Made by a program: the position numbers and the translations under genes
In this document: piece by piece, positions 45,660-55,770 of the stretch
Position numbering within the stretch: the first letter of the stretch is position 1
How the letters are laid out: each line of letters opens with the position of its first letter
Origin: Auriscalpium vulgare
Lineage: Eukaryota; Basidiomycota; Agaricomycetes; Russulales; Auriscalpiaceae
Direction of reading: 5' to 3'
Assembly: GCA_019915015.1 (NCBI GenBank)
Contig: JAHBBC010000029.1
Coordinates: 186,001-250,000, forward strand
Length of the DNA: 64,000 bases
The notes under the pieces: generated by a model
What the model saw: only the letters and a program-made list of their open reading frames with translations
What the model was told of the DNA's origin: nothing
Database searches by the model: none

Positions 45660-46265
45660 AGATGGACCAACGACTGGATAATGCATACCCCGAGCATCAT
45701 TTTACTTATGAAGAGATGGTGCAGCGGGAAACGCGGTTGTAGTGAGAATTCTGAGTGGTATCGGCCTGCAGTAGATCAAAAAAAGTCGACGTATTCTGAC
45801 AGTTGGAGTCGCCATCATCAAGTACCTGTCGGACGCGCGCAGCTTGTAGATCACCGACAGCCGTACGATCAATTGCTGGAGCGAGGCCCGCAGGTTGATG
45901 GATGGCGATGTCGAGTCTGCCCGTGTCGCGATAGTACCGCATGCGACGTCGTCCGTGTACAAAATGACGCCCAGCGAGGGCAGACTGGATGCCTCCGAAT
46001 TCGAAGTGCGGGGGTGCAGGGTGAGCTGATACCAGCATACACTTGCCATGTGATAGTACCCATCGGGCTTGAACTGAAGTTTCTACGTATACCGGTCTCG
46101 GTGATCATAAATCAAACATGCATCACAATCAGTCCAATGACGTCTCGGTGGCCACAGGATCGGGACTGACTAAAGAGGTTCCGCACGGCGATAGTCGGGC
46201 CAGAGTTGCTTGATTTCCCGCAGAACGGCAGTACGCAATGATGTGCTCAAGTCTGCGGCTGTTTG
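45660..46265 (-). pseudogene. RAD51C-like tail plus unassigned block, copy D
   Basis: 46,060-46,265 on the minus strand reads SLLILCSIASPLQTAADLS, then LRTAVLREIKQLWPDYRRAE and a stop, the decayed equivalent of the SFPFQTAADLS exon of the intact gene. 45,660-46,050 is the unassigned block and keeps the best protein-like text of the four copies (GVILYTDDVACGTIATRA, ASLQQLIVRLSVIYKLRASD), with no start or clear family. Confidence 0.65.
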
Positions 46266-46289
46266 GAGGGGGGATGCTATGGAGCAGAG

Positions 46290-47075
46290 TATGAGCAGAG
46301 AGATCTATGCGGAAGGATACCCAGCTGCCTTTTCCCCAGAGGCGACGATGCGCTTCGTCAGGGAAGATGACCGCTCGCCATTTCTAGCTAGGCGCGGGCG
46401 CCATCATCTGGAGAGTATAGAGCGTTGTCCCAGACGGGTCAACTTCAGGCTCCCTCAGAGCCGGGATGTGCAGTGTGGCGTTGAAGACTGGGGGCATTCC
46501 AAGGCCGCGGAACGAGTGACAACCTCGCGGCCTTGCAAAGAGAGAGTTCGAACCGACGGCCAGTGTCGTGGTTGCATAGCCAGCATTTTCCCCACCACCC
46601 ATTCCTTTGAAAGCGAAGGGGCTGGCCAGAAAAGGATAGTCTTTTCCTGGGAAGCACAACAAAGACATGTTGATAATAATTTATCACTTACCTGTGCCCG
46701 GTTCGCCGGTGACAACCACTCTTCTCCATGGCGTGGGCTTTCGTTGCAAATTATTCGCGTCTCGTCGAGCTGCGTGAGGTATTCTGCTCTGTCCGTTAGC
46801 GCACGGCATGCAGAAGATGTGGTCGTCGCTGACGATTCACACATCGTCTGACGAAAACGTTAGCGGGCAGCGTATCATAGAGTTGAACACCAGCTGCAGA
46901 GCGTGACCCCAGAAAACGTGCTAGATCAGCGAGGCACTCGTGCATGTATCAGGTATACCCATTCGAACCAGTGTCTTTTGAATTCTGTAGTGACGACAGC
47001 AGTGTGCCAGTTGAGAATGAGCGGGGCCAGCCGCTCGCCTGGACTTGAAGCAAGTATCCAAGCCATTCAGATTCT
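46290..47075 (-). pseudogene. broken P-loop NTPase-like gene
   Basis: The minus strand contains NNLQRKPTPWRRVVVTGEPGTG followed by a GTAAGT donor and CAG acceptor, and the P-loop resumes as GKD. This is a GxPGTGK Walker A with Thr/Ser replaced. The downstream frame reads YPFLASPFAFKGMGGGENAG and ends at EPEVDPSGTTLYTLQ. The upstream part (LQVQASGWPRSFSTGTLL) is cut off at about 47,075, next to the SOD2 promoter. Frames change between parts and a full helicase/ATPase fold is not reachable. A smaller piece of the same gene lies inverted at 22.5 kb. Confidence 0.6.
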
Positions 47076-47261
47076 ACACAGGGCAGTACACGGAGTCTAG
47101 TGTCGGGCGCAGTACTAGTAGTACTTGTGGAACGTTGGAGTTGGATTGGCTGCACCGCAGCAGTGACGTCAACGCGCGTGCATATGTTGCGACCTGTTGG
47201 CAGTGTTCTGCAGTGTTGCGAAACGCTGAGCGGCTGAGGACTTTCCTGACCAGTGACCACC

Positions 47262-48191
47262 ATGCTCTCTCTCGCTCGCACCATTGCCCGCCCCGGCCTC
47301 GCTCGCGCCTTCCGTGCGCCCTCCGTTGCCGCCGCCATCCACACCCTCCCCGACTTACCCTACTCTTACGATGTAAGCATCCCTCCCTCACCGCCCGAAC
47401 TCTCTGACCCACCCGTCACCACAGGCCCTCGAGCCGCACATCTCCGCCCAGATAATGGAGCTGCATCACAGCAAGCACCATCAGACGTACGTCAACGGGC
47501 TCAACGCCGCCGAGCAGTCGTACGCGCAGGCCCCGTCCGTGAAGGAGCAGATCAAGCTGCAGTCCGCGCTCAAGTTCAACGGCGGCGGCCACATCAACCA
47601 TTCGCTCTTCTGGAAGAATCTCACCCCGACGAGCGAGGGCGGGGGCAAGCTCGCTGACGGCGCGCTGAAAAGCGCCATTGAGCGCGACTTCGGCAGCGTC
47701 GAGGAGTTCAAGCAGAAGTTTAACGCCGCGACGGCCGCGATCCAGGGCAGCGGGTGGGGCTGGCTGGTGCGTTAGACTCCGTGGACGCGATGAAGGGAGT
47801 CCTGATGCGCGTGTAGGGCTACAACTCCACGACGAAGAAGCTGGAGATCGTCACCACCGCCAACCAAGACCCTCTGCTCTGTAGGTCTGTTCTTCACTAT
47901 GAGCAGCAGCGACTGAGTGCATTTCTTGTAGCCCATGTGCCTATCATTGGCATCGATATCTGGGAGCACGTACGTCTGTCTGGCCGGTTGACTTCGGCAT
48001 GCGCTGACTGTATGTACGCACTCCCCAGGCTTTCTACCTCCAGTACAAGAACGTTAAGCCAGATGTAAGAAATGCCCCTTCCATCTACCTTCGGTGCGCT
48101 GACGTGTCGGTCTGTATAGTATCTCAATGCTATCTGGAACGTCGTCAACTTCAAGGAGGCAGAGGCGCGCCTCGCGGAGGCCGCCCAGTAA
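47262..48191 (+). CDS. SOD2: mitochondrial manganese superoxide dismutase
   Basis: ATG 47262 (CCACCATGC) starts [20 protein letters not shown], an Arg/Ala-rich mitochondrial presequence, then [12 protein letters not shown] / [52 protein letters not shown] / [19 protein letters not shown] and [20 protein letters not shown]. The four Mn ligands are His of ELHHSKHH, His of HINHSLFW, Asp of GIDIWEHA and His of WEHA. The C-terminus is [23 protein letters not shown]. Exon 1 is 47,262-47,372. It removes superoxide in the matrix. Its promoter abuts the broken P-loop gene. Confidence 0.95.
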
Positions 48192-48300
48192 ATCGTCATT
48201 CTTCCTTGACTCTCTCGGTAGCGACCAAAATGCAAGTAATTGTCCATGCATGTTAGGTATACAGCCAGTGCGAGGAGATAAAGACGTGAGAGCAGGAGCG

Positions 48301-49603
48301 CTACAACTCGTCATGAGGTACACCAGCTACGGGGTCGTCTGCTGGCAGAGATGTCGACTCCTCCGGAAGGGCCTGGGCAACAGATGCCTCCATAACCACC
48401 TCTCCGGCGACGTCCGGAGGCATTGCCGCGGTTGCCTGCGAAACCTGCGCAAGCGTTGTCGATGCTACACTCGCCACCGTCGCTGACACCGCACCCGCCA
48501 ACGAAGACGCTGTCACGGCGCTCGTCAGTGTCTGCACCACCGCGCGCCCCTTCTCCGCCTTGACCAGCGCCGCTGCCTCACCCCGCGCCGGCAAGAACCG
48601 TGTCCACCAGAACGCGAGCCTGATACTGCGATCCACAACACGTTGCTTGAGAATGAAGAGTACGACCAGGAGGAAGAACGCGAGCCCGGCGACGATGAGT
48701 AGGCGGTCGAGCCAGTCGGCTTTCTCAAGCGCGGTCACGAGCTGCTTGGACGTGCCGAGGAGGAAGTCGAGGGTGTCATGTGCAGCGGAGGTGGACTTTA
48801 GGGTTGCGGTGGAAGATTCTGTTCTGGCAATGAGTGGTTGCAGAGATCAACGCCGACAGAGCAATGTACCTAGCATCTGGACAGATAGCACGGAGCGTTC
48901 GAGCTCGCCCTGCATTAGGCCCATTGTCCTCCTCAGCGCATCCGTGACATCGTTGTGCGCTTTCATGAGTGCGTCCTCTCTGTCCAACCAATCAGTAGCC
49001 GTAGACAAAATAGGCGCCCATGCGGACATACGTGGTCTTTCCCTCAGATGTCTGCCCCGTCCCGCTTCTACCCTGCATCACCGACGAGCGCAAGAGCTCC
49101 TCCCGGCTGGATACCGCCTGCGCATCGATCGCACGTTTAGAAACAAGGAGCGCGGCCCGCGCGTCCTTACGTAGTCTGAGCAAAGGCCAAAGGCGAGCTA
49201 GGTGAGTGCGCTATCAAAGGGAAAGAGAGAGCGATGGAACGCACCGGGCCAGGTCAGCCTTGAACCCATCCACGACACCCTGCAGATCATGGCGCGCCCG
49301 CTCGCCGCGCTGGTCGTCCACGCTCTCTTCTAGCGCCTACTGACGCGCAGCACGTCAGCATGCGCTTTCGAGCGAACACCGAATCCAAGCATACACACGA
49401 GAGAGAATTCTCACCTCGATCAGCCGCGCAATGCCCTCCGTGTCCTCGCGCAGCTCAGCGGCGTAGCGCTGCTGCACGGTCAGAGACTCCTTGCACGTGC
49501 GTAGGCGCGGGATCTGGAACTCGGCGAGGTCGGCGAGGCGCCGCTGCAGCGCAGATATGGAGGATGTTGTGGCTTCGTCGAAGGTGGTCGGGAGGGGCGG
49601 CAT
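48301..49603 (-). CDS. SEC20: SEC20-like ER SNARE
   Basis: ATG 49603 begins MPPLPTTFDEATTSSISALQ, then coiled-coil exons (RRLADLAEFQIPRLR, QQRYAAELREDTEGIARLIE, RARHDLQGVVDGFKADLARL, RELLRSSV). The Sec20 domain is GLMQGELERSVLSVQML / ESSTATLKSTSAAHDTLDF and LLGTSKQLVTALEKADWLDR, followed by one membrane helix LLIVAGLAFFLLVVLFIL. A lumenal Ala/Val/Thr-rich tail ends in PHDEL, the HDEL ER-retrieval signal known for yeast Sec20. With Tip20/Dsl1 and Ufe1/Use1 it receives Golgi-derived COPI vesicles at the ER. A decayed copy lies at 52.2-53.1 kb. Confidence 0.87.
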
Positions 49604-49984
49604 CGTGGTCGTTCAAACGTTCAGGTATGGCAGGCAGAGCAGTCCGTCGGTGAGGTCACGGCCTGCAGACCGTGAGACCGGACCGGTTTGAGTATACGGA
49701 TCGCGCCGTCAAGGCACCGGGATTGGCAGGCTCGCAGCCTATTCACGCGAGCCGGGATCCTCGCAATCCACGAAGCTACAACCGGCCGCTACCCACTGTA
49801 CATATTGCTGCCACTACTCTACCAGTGCCCAGCGCCCACGACGATTGTGTAGGTGCAGCGGTCAGCCGAGAAGCCGGCTAAATGTGTCCGATGTAGTCTG
49901 CGGAATTCAACTGACGTCGTATGTAAGTAATTATTTAATTGTATGTCCTTCCAATTATCAACACCGCTCATCCCCACTTCCTCC
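49604..49984. other. intergenic promoter region between SEC20 and the first P450
   Basis: The two genes diverge. An in-frame upstream ATG at 49,943 gives 14 extra residues, but the paralogous P450 aligns with ATG 49,985. Confidence 0.4.
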
Positions 49985-52102
49985 ATGCCCGCCTACTTTT
50001 CCTGGCCACTCGCAGCAATTGCGCTGCTTGTGCTCTTCATTGTCTCCCGTGTTTCGAAGTTGATACACAATATCAAGGTGCGTCACGGTGCGCCGTGCAC
50101 GGGCCGTGCTTACTGACTTGCGTACTGACGGACTTGGTTCCCTGGTATGAGCAGCTATCCGGTGGACTACCTGGATGGAAAATCCCATTCGATCCCCTTG
50201 GCTTACCAGGCGCAGTGTTGCCCACGACGTGGTGGAATCCCGGAATCAGATGGACCTGGACCTGGCGCGCGTCTGGTACGCTCACGCCCTACTATGCAGC
50301 AAGGCCCCTCGTATGACACTGCTTGCGTCTCGCAGCGTACAAGGACCTCAAATCTGAACTCATTGCGCTGGTCCCGTTCATGATTGGGCAGACCACCGTC
50401 TACACGAACTCCATCGAGATCGCTCGGCAGGTCGTCGCGGGCGGCGTGCAGTCACCCTGGATTAAGCCCGAGGAGACCTCCAAAGGCGTCATGTGCGCTG
50501 TGCTTTTTCGTATCTACCTACCATATATTGACCGCGTACCCGCAGTGCCTGGGGTATCAACCTCATCAGCTCGGAGAAGGAGACCTGGCGACGGCACCGG
50601 CGCATTATGGGTCCTGCGTTCAATGCGACAACCTACGGACTCGTGTGGGCGGAAACGGCGCGCGTGTTTCGCGACATGGCCGCTGCGGAGGGCTGGGACG
50701 CACAGAACACAGTGAGCGTGCGCGCGATGCAGGACTACACGTTCAAGCTCGCGCTGTTGGTCATATCCACGTGCGGTTTTGGCTGGTCGTTTGCGTGGGA
50801 CGAGCCGCCGATGAACGAGGATGGTACCATGGGCATACAGAAGGCGCTTAATGTGTACACAACCAACATTTTGTTGCTCGTCATCGCCCCCGAGTGGGCG
50901 TTCAAGCTCCCGATTGCCAAGTGAGTGGAAGTCATGCTTATTTCAGATTGCATGCGGGCTGACTCGCGCTTGTGCACAGGTTGCAAGAGTATTATCGGGC
51001 CCGCGAAACGCTAAGCGAGTACATGGCAAAGCAGATTGCGGACCGCAAGGATGAGATACACGGTGAGGTCGAGGGGGCTGCAAAGCGGCAGGATGTGTTC
51101 AGCCTACTCGTGCGTGCAAACGAGGACAACGGAAAGCTCAAGCTCGACGATAGTGAGCTGGCATGTCTGATCACCTGCACTTTGCGCCGTCTGTCCCTTA
51201 CGGGCTGTTTGTTGCACAGATTGGCAATGTTTTTGGGCTCCTGTTCGCTGGCCATGAGAGTACTGCGCACACACTTGCAGCCACGCTCGGTTTCCTCAGT
51301 ATCTATCCCGACATCCAAAAAGAGTTATACGATGAGATCGTGTCCGTCGTCGGTGACCGCGAGCCCGTAAGCTTGTGCTCTCCAGGTCCATTATTTTATC
51401 ACGTTGACAGCGACGTTAGATGGTGGAGGACTTTGGCAAGCTCGAGAAGGTCCTGGCCAGCTTTTGCGAGGCAATGCGACTTTATCGTACGTCGATCCTA
51501 GTCCTGGCGTGCGAACCTGGAGCCAGTGCTGACTGACGGTAGCCGCGGGCTACGTGATGATCCGCGAGGCGATTGAGGACACTGTGCTCAACGTACCCAA
51601 CGAGGGTGGGCAACCGGGCACACGTCCGCTGCCAGTCCAGAAAGGCCTCCGAGTTATTGTCGATATGGTCGGCGTCCGTACGCACCTTCCTCGTCCCGTG
51701 CTCTACCTCCGTCTCACCGCAGGATGCCATGCCACCAGAGTACAACCCCCGGCACTTTCCCGATCCCGAAAAATACGATCCGACGCGATGGTATGGCGTG
51801 TCGATTGAGTCGGAGGCACTCACCGCCTTCAGCGTCGGTACGTGCCCCCAACCACCTCAGCAGCACATTCTCACACAACTGTGGCAGGCCCGCGCACTTG
51901 CCTCGGGCGCAAGTTCGCCGCGATGGAGGCGGTATGCTTCCTCACGTTCCTGCTGCGTGACTGGCACGTCTCGCCGTCGCTGCGGCCAGGCGAGACAGGC
52001 GAGCAGTGGCGCGCACGGGTGATGGGCACGACATTTGGCCTGACTCTCGGCGTGGACTCCGTGCCCGTAACGCTGACGCGCCGCCGGCCGCTGCCAGTGT
52101 GA
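49985..52102 (+). CDS. cytochrome P450 monooxygenase, first tandem copy
   Basis: MPAYFSWPLAAIALLVLFIV is an N-terminal membrane anchor. Exons then read LSGGLPGWKIPFDPLGLPGA, AYKDLKSELIALVPFMIG, IAWGINLISSEKETWRRHRR (helix C W-R-H-R-R), IMGPAFN, LQEYYRARETLSEYM, KLDDSELA, VFGLLFAGHESTAHT (I helix; Glu-Ser in place of the usual Glu/Asp-Thr), CEAMRLY (K helix E-x-x-R) and PAGYVMIREAIEDTVLN. They finish with YNPRHFPDPEKYDPTRWYG and the haem loop FSVGPRTCLGRKFA. The stop is at 52,102. Such microsomal P450s oxidise small lipophilic molecules using NADPH-P450 reductase; the substrate is unknown. Around ten introns. Very similar to the copy at 53.4 kb. Confidence 0.88.
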
Positions 52103-52179
52103 AACGAAGATACGCTGATACATGCTGCAGTGACTAGAAATATGATCTGTCGTGTCTTAGCATAGTGCGCAATACCGCT

Positions 52180-53140
52180 ATTTTGACCCGCGACCTCGAC
52201 ATGCCTACCGAGCGACGTTCGATGCTGCAGCGTGATCGCGAGACAGTGCTAGTCCCTCAGCAGCTAGGGGAATTCGGGAACGAGCGGCATGCAATTTTCT
52301 CATCGCTGCACCGCGCCCAGGCTATCGACCAAAGCTTGAGCAACCCGGCACCGCTGCTTGAAGATGAACTCGAGTGCGGTCAAGAGCTGCTTGAGCGTGC
52401 CGGGGAAGGTGAGGGTTTCGTTGGTGGAGGCGGACTTGAGGGTTGTGGAGGACGAAATGATCTAGTTTATTTGGCACTTGGGCCCTGGGTGCAGAGATCA
52501 ACAAAAGCGATGTACCTAGCATTTGTACAGAAAGCACAGGCGCTGGAGCTCGCCCTGCGAGAGGCTCATCGTCCTCTTCCAATGCGTCTTCAACGTTGGC
52601 ACCAAGTACTAGGTTGTGCGTACTTGCGATTTTATCATTGCGTCCTCTGTCCAATCCCAAAAGCAGTCAGTCAGTAGCCATACACAAAAGAAGCGCCGGC
52701 GGGGCGTGCGCGGTCTTCCCTACGGGCGTCTGGCATGTCCTGCTCATATACCGTGCATCACCCACAATCGCAGGAGCTCCTATGTGCTGGAGGCGTAGAT
52801 CGTGGGCTTTGACGAGGAGCCCCGCCCGCGCGTCCAATTGCGCAGTCTGCGCAGAAGCGAGCTATGTGAGTCGCTATCAGTAGTATCGCTGCGGGGAGAG
52901 GGAGGTCAGTAGAGCTGAAGCACATCCACGACACCTTGCAGAACCCGGGGCGCGCGGGTCGTGTGCGCCCTCTACCTATAGGGACGCAGCTGTCGTCGTA
53001 ATATGCCTTTTTCCATCCAAGGATACAAGCATACATGGCGGAAACTGTCTCTCGCCGATGATCTGGAACTCGGTTGGAACTTGGCCGCTGCAGCGCAGAT
53101 ATGGAGAACGATGTGGCTTCGTCGAAGGTGGTTGAGGCCT
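52180..53140 (-). pseudogene. degenerate SEC20 copy between the two P450 genes
   Basis: Fragments in SEC20 order and strand: AAGAGCTGCTTGAGCGTGCC (as in LLGTSKQL), GGAGGCGGACTTGAGGGTTG (LKST), TACCTAGCAT-TG-ACAGA-AGCAC (SVQML splice), CTCATCGTCCTC, the coiled-coil exon near 52,790-52,860 (AGGAGC-CGCCCGCGCGTCC), and at 53,080-53,130 the N-terminus (TTCGTCGAAGGTGGT; FDEAT-FSISALQ). Frameshifts and stops prevent a product, and the TM/HDEL exon is missing. It proves that the duplicated unit was SEC20 plus P450. Confidence 0.8.
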
Positions 53141-53399
53141 TAGTAGGCTTGGGCAATGGACACATCGGTCCTGGCGAGGTCACGGCCTGCAGACTGTGGG
53201 ATCAGACCGGTTCGATATCGCGCGGTGAGCAAAGGTCGACTAGTCTGAGTCTCGCGATCGCAATTCACACTGCTGTCGCGAAGGACGGGTCATCAGATTC
53301 ATATTTATCTAGGCTCGGATCGAACCCCGAGAACGCCAGGGCTTGGTACGAGACTGCTCATTTATCGACGCTTTCGACAATTCATCTCCACCTCTCTCG

Positions 53400-55541
53400 A
53401 TGACTGTAGATATTTCCTGGTCACTCGCTGCAAGTGCGCTGCTCGCGCTCTTCATTGTCTCCCGCGTCTCAAAGTCAATATACGGTATCAAGGTGCGTGC
53501 GCTTGCCTTGGCTTGCTAAGATTAGGGCGCGCTCACTGACGGATCTGATTCCCTCGCCGTTTCCGGTACTAAGCTTGCCAGTGGGCTACCAGCATGGAAG
53601 GTCCCATTCCAGCCCCTCGCGATGCCTGGCGCAGCGCTGCCCACGACGTGGTGGAATCCCGGAATTAGATGGACCTGGACCTTGCGCGCGTCTGGTATGT
53701 TCATGCCCAATGCACCCGTGCCCCGCTGATGATGACACTTTTCGCATGCATCTTGCAGCGTATAAGGAACTCAACACTGAGCTCATCGCGCTGGTACCTT
53801 TCATGGCCGGTCAGACCGCCGTCTACACGAACTCCGTCGAGGTCGCGCGGCAGGTCGTTGCGGGCGGCGTGCAGTCACCCTGGATAAAGCCCGTGTCCGC
53901 GTCCAAAGCCATCATGTGCGTATCCCTCTGCATCATCACCCGTCGTCCGCTAACTGCGTCCCCGCAGTCCATGGGGCATGAACCTCATTGGCGCTGAGAA
54001 GGAAACATGGCGGCGGCACCGGCGCATCATGGGGCCCGCGTTCAACTCGAAGACCTACGGGCTCGTGTGGGCAGAGACGGCGCGCGTGTTTCGCGACATG
54101 GCCACCGTGGAGGGCTGGGACGCGCAGAACACGGTGAACGTGAGCGCGGTGCAGGACTACACGTTCAAGCTTGCGCTGTTCGTCATCTCCGCGTGCGGGT
54201 TCGGCGTGCCGTTTGCGTGGGACGAGCCCCCGATGAACGAGGATGGTACCATGGGCGTACAGAAAGCGCTGAAGGTGTACACCGATAACACATTGCTCAT
54301 GGTCATCACGCCCGAGTGGGCATTCAAGCTCCCAATTTCCAAGTGCGTGGGAGTTATACTCCGCGGATGGTTGCAATTGTGCTGACTTGCGTATGGGCGC
54401 AGGCTGCAAGAGTATTACCAGGCCCGCGAGACGCTACGCGAGTACATGACAAAGCAAATTGCGGACCGCAAGACTGAGATACACGGCGAGGTCGAGGGTG
54501 CGAAAGAACGGCAGGACGTGTTCAGCCTGCTTGTGCGCGCGAGCGAGGGCGACGGGAAACTCAAGCTCGACGATAGTGAGCTGGCATGTCTGATCACCGC
54601 TGTCCGCGAAAAATCTGTTTATCAACAAATGTCTGCTGAAACAGGTTGGCAATGTTTTTGGGCTCATGTTTGCTGGCCACGAAACCACCGCGCACACACT
54701 CGCAGCCACACTCGGTTTTCTCAGTATCTATCCCGACATCCAGAAAGAGGTATACGATGAGATCGTCTCCGTCGTTGGCGACCGCGAACCTGTAAGCTTG
54801 TGCTTCTGGATTGATGTTATCATCTCCGCTGACAACGTCATTACTTAGACGTTGGAGAACTTCGGCAAACTTGAGAAGGTCCAGGCAAGTTTCTACGAGG
54901 CACTGCGACTTTATCGTACGTCGATTCTCTGCAGCGCATTCGTAGGAATCAGTGCTGACTGACGATGGGTTGGACAGCCGCGGGCTATGTCATGATTCGT
55001 GAGGCAATTGAGGACACTGTCCTCAACGTACCCAACGAGGGCGGGCAACCGGGCACACGTCCGCTGCCAATCCAAAAGGGCCTCCAGGTTGTTGTCGACA
55101 TGGTCGGCGTCCGTACGTGCCTTCCTCATCCCGTGCTCCACCTCCGTCTCATCATGCGATGCCCCGCTGCCAGAGTACAACCCGCGCTATTTCCCCGATC
55201 CCGAAAAATACGATCCGACGCGGTGGTACGGCGTCTCCACCGAGTCCGAGGCGCTCACTGCCTTCAGCATTGGTGCGTCGCTCCACATCATCTCACCAGC
55301 AGCGCATCCTCAGACCACTGTGGCAGGCCCGCGCACCTGCATCGGACGCAAGTTCGCCGCGATTGAGGCAGTATGCTTCCTCACGTTTCTGCTGCGCGAC
55401 TGGCATGTCGCGCCGTCGCTGCGGCCGGGCGAGACGGGCGAGCAGTGGCGCGCACGGGTGATGGACGCGGCCGTTGGCATGACGCTCGGCGTGGAGTCGG
55501 TGCCCGTGACGCTGAAGCGCCGTCGGCCACTGCCAGCGTGA
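53400..55541 (+). CDS. cytochrome P450 monooxygenase, second tandem copy
   Basis: ATG 53400 starts MTVDISWSLAASALLALFIV, an anchor. The exons repeat those of the first copy: LASGLPAWKVPFQPLAMPGA (after an AAG acceptor), AYKELNTELIALVPFMAG, IPWGMNLIGAEKETWRRHRR, LQEYYQARETLREYM, VGNVFGLMFAGHETTAHT (canonical AGHETT I helix), YEALRLY, PAGYVMIREAIEDTVLN, YNPRYFPDPEKYDPTRWYG and FSIGPRTCIGRKFAAIE with the haem-ligand Cys. The stop is at 55,541. All frames join, so it appears functional. Differences from copy 1 are spread along the protein and include the I-helix Thr, which could change activity. Confidence 0.88.
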
Positions 55542-55649
55542 CATCGCGACGACGGTACGCTAATACACTATATACTGGAGGGATGATCTATCGTATTTTT
55601 AGACACACACTATGGTGCACACAATATCGCCCGCTATATATGGAGATTC

Positions 55650-55770
55650 TCTTGAGACCCTCTGCGCCCTGCGCCCTTGACATTCCCCACATGGTACGGC
55701 GACTTTGATGCTGTCTGAGCGTGATCGGGAGACATCCTCTCACGAGGGAAGCTGGGCCTTTGAGCAAGCG
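55650..55770 (+). repeat. third copy of the P450 3' flank
   Basis: GACATTCCCCACATGG, CGACTTTGATGCTGTCTGAGCGTGATCGGGAGACA corresponds to 52,198-52,245 (CGACATGCCTACCGAGCGACGTTCGATGCTGCAGCGTGATCGCGAGACA), which lies 3' of the first P450. It marks the far end of the tandem duplication. Confidence 0.6.

Noticed and set aside
38280..47080. A transposon as carrier of the RAD51C-DUF6533 module
   Set aside because: I found no transposase, reverse transcriptase, terminal inverted repeats or constant target-site duplication at module edges. Unequal exchange or break repair explains the pattern without one, although a non-autonomous element cannot be ruled out.
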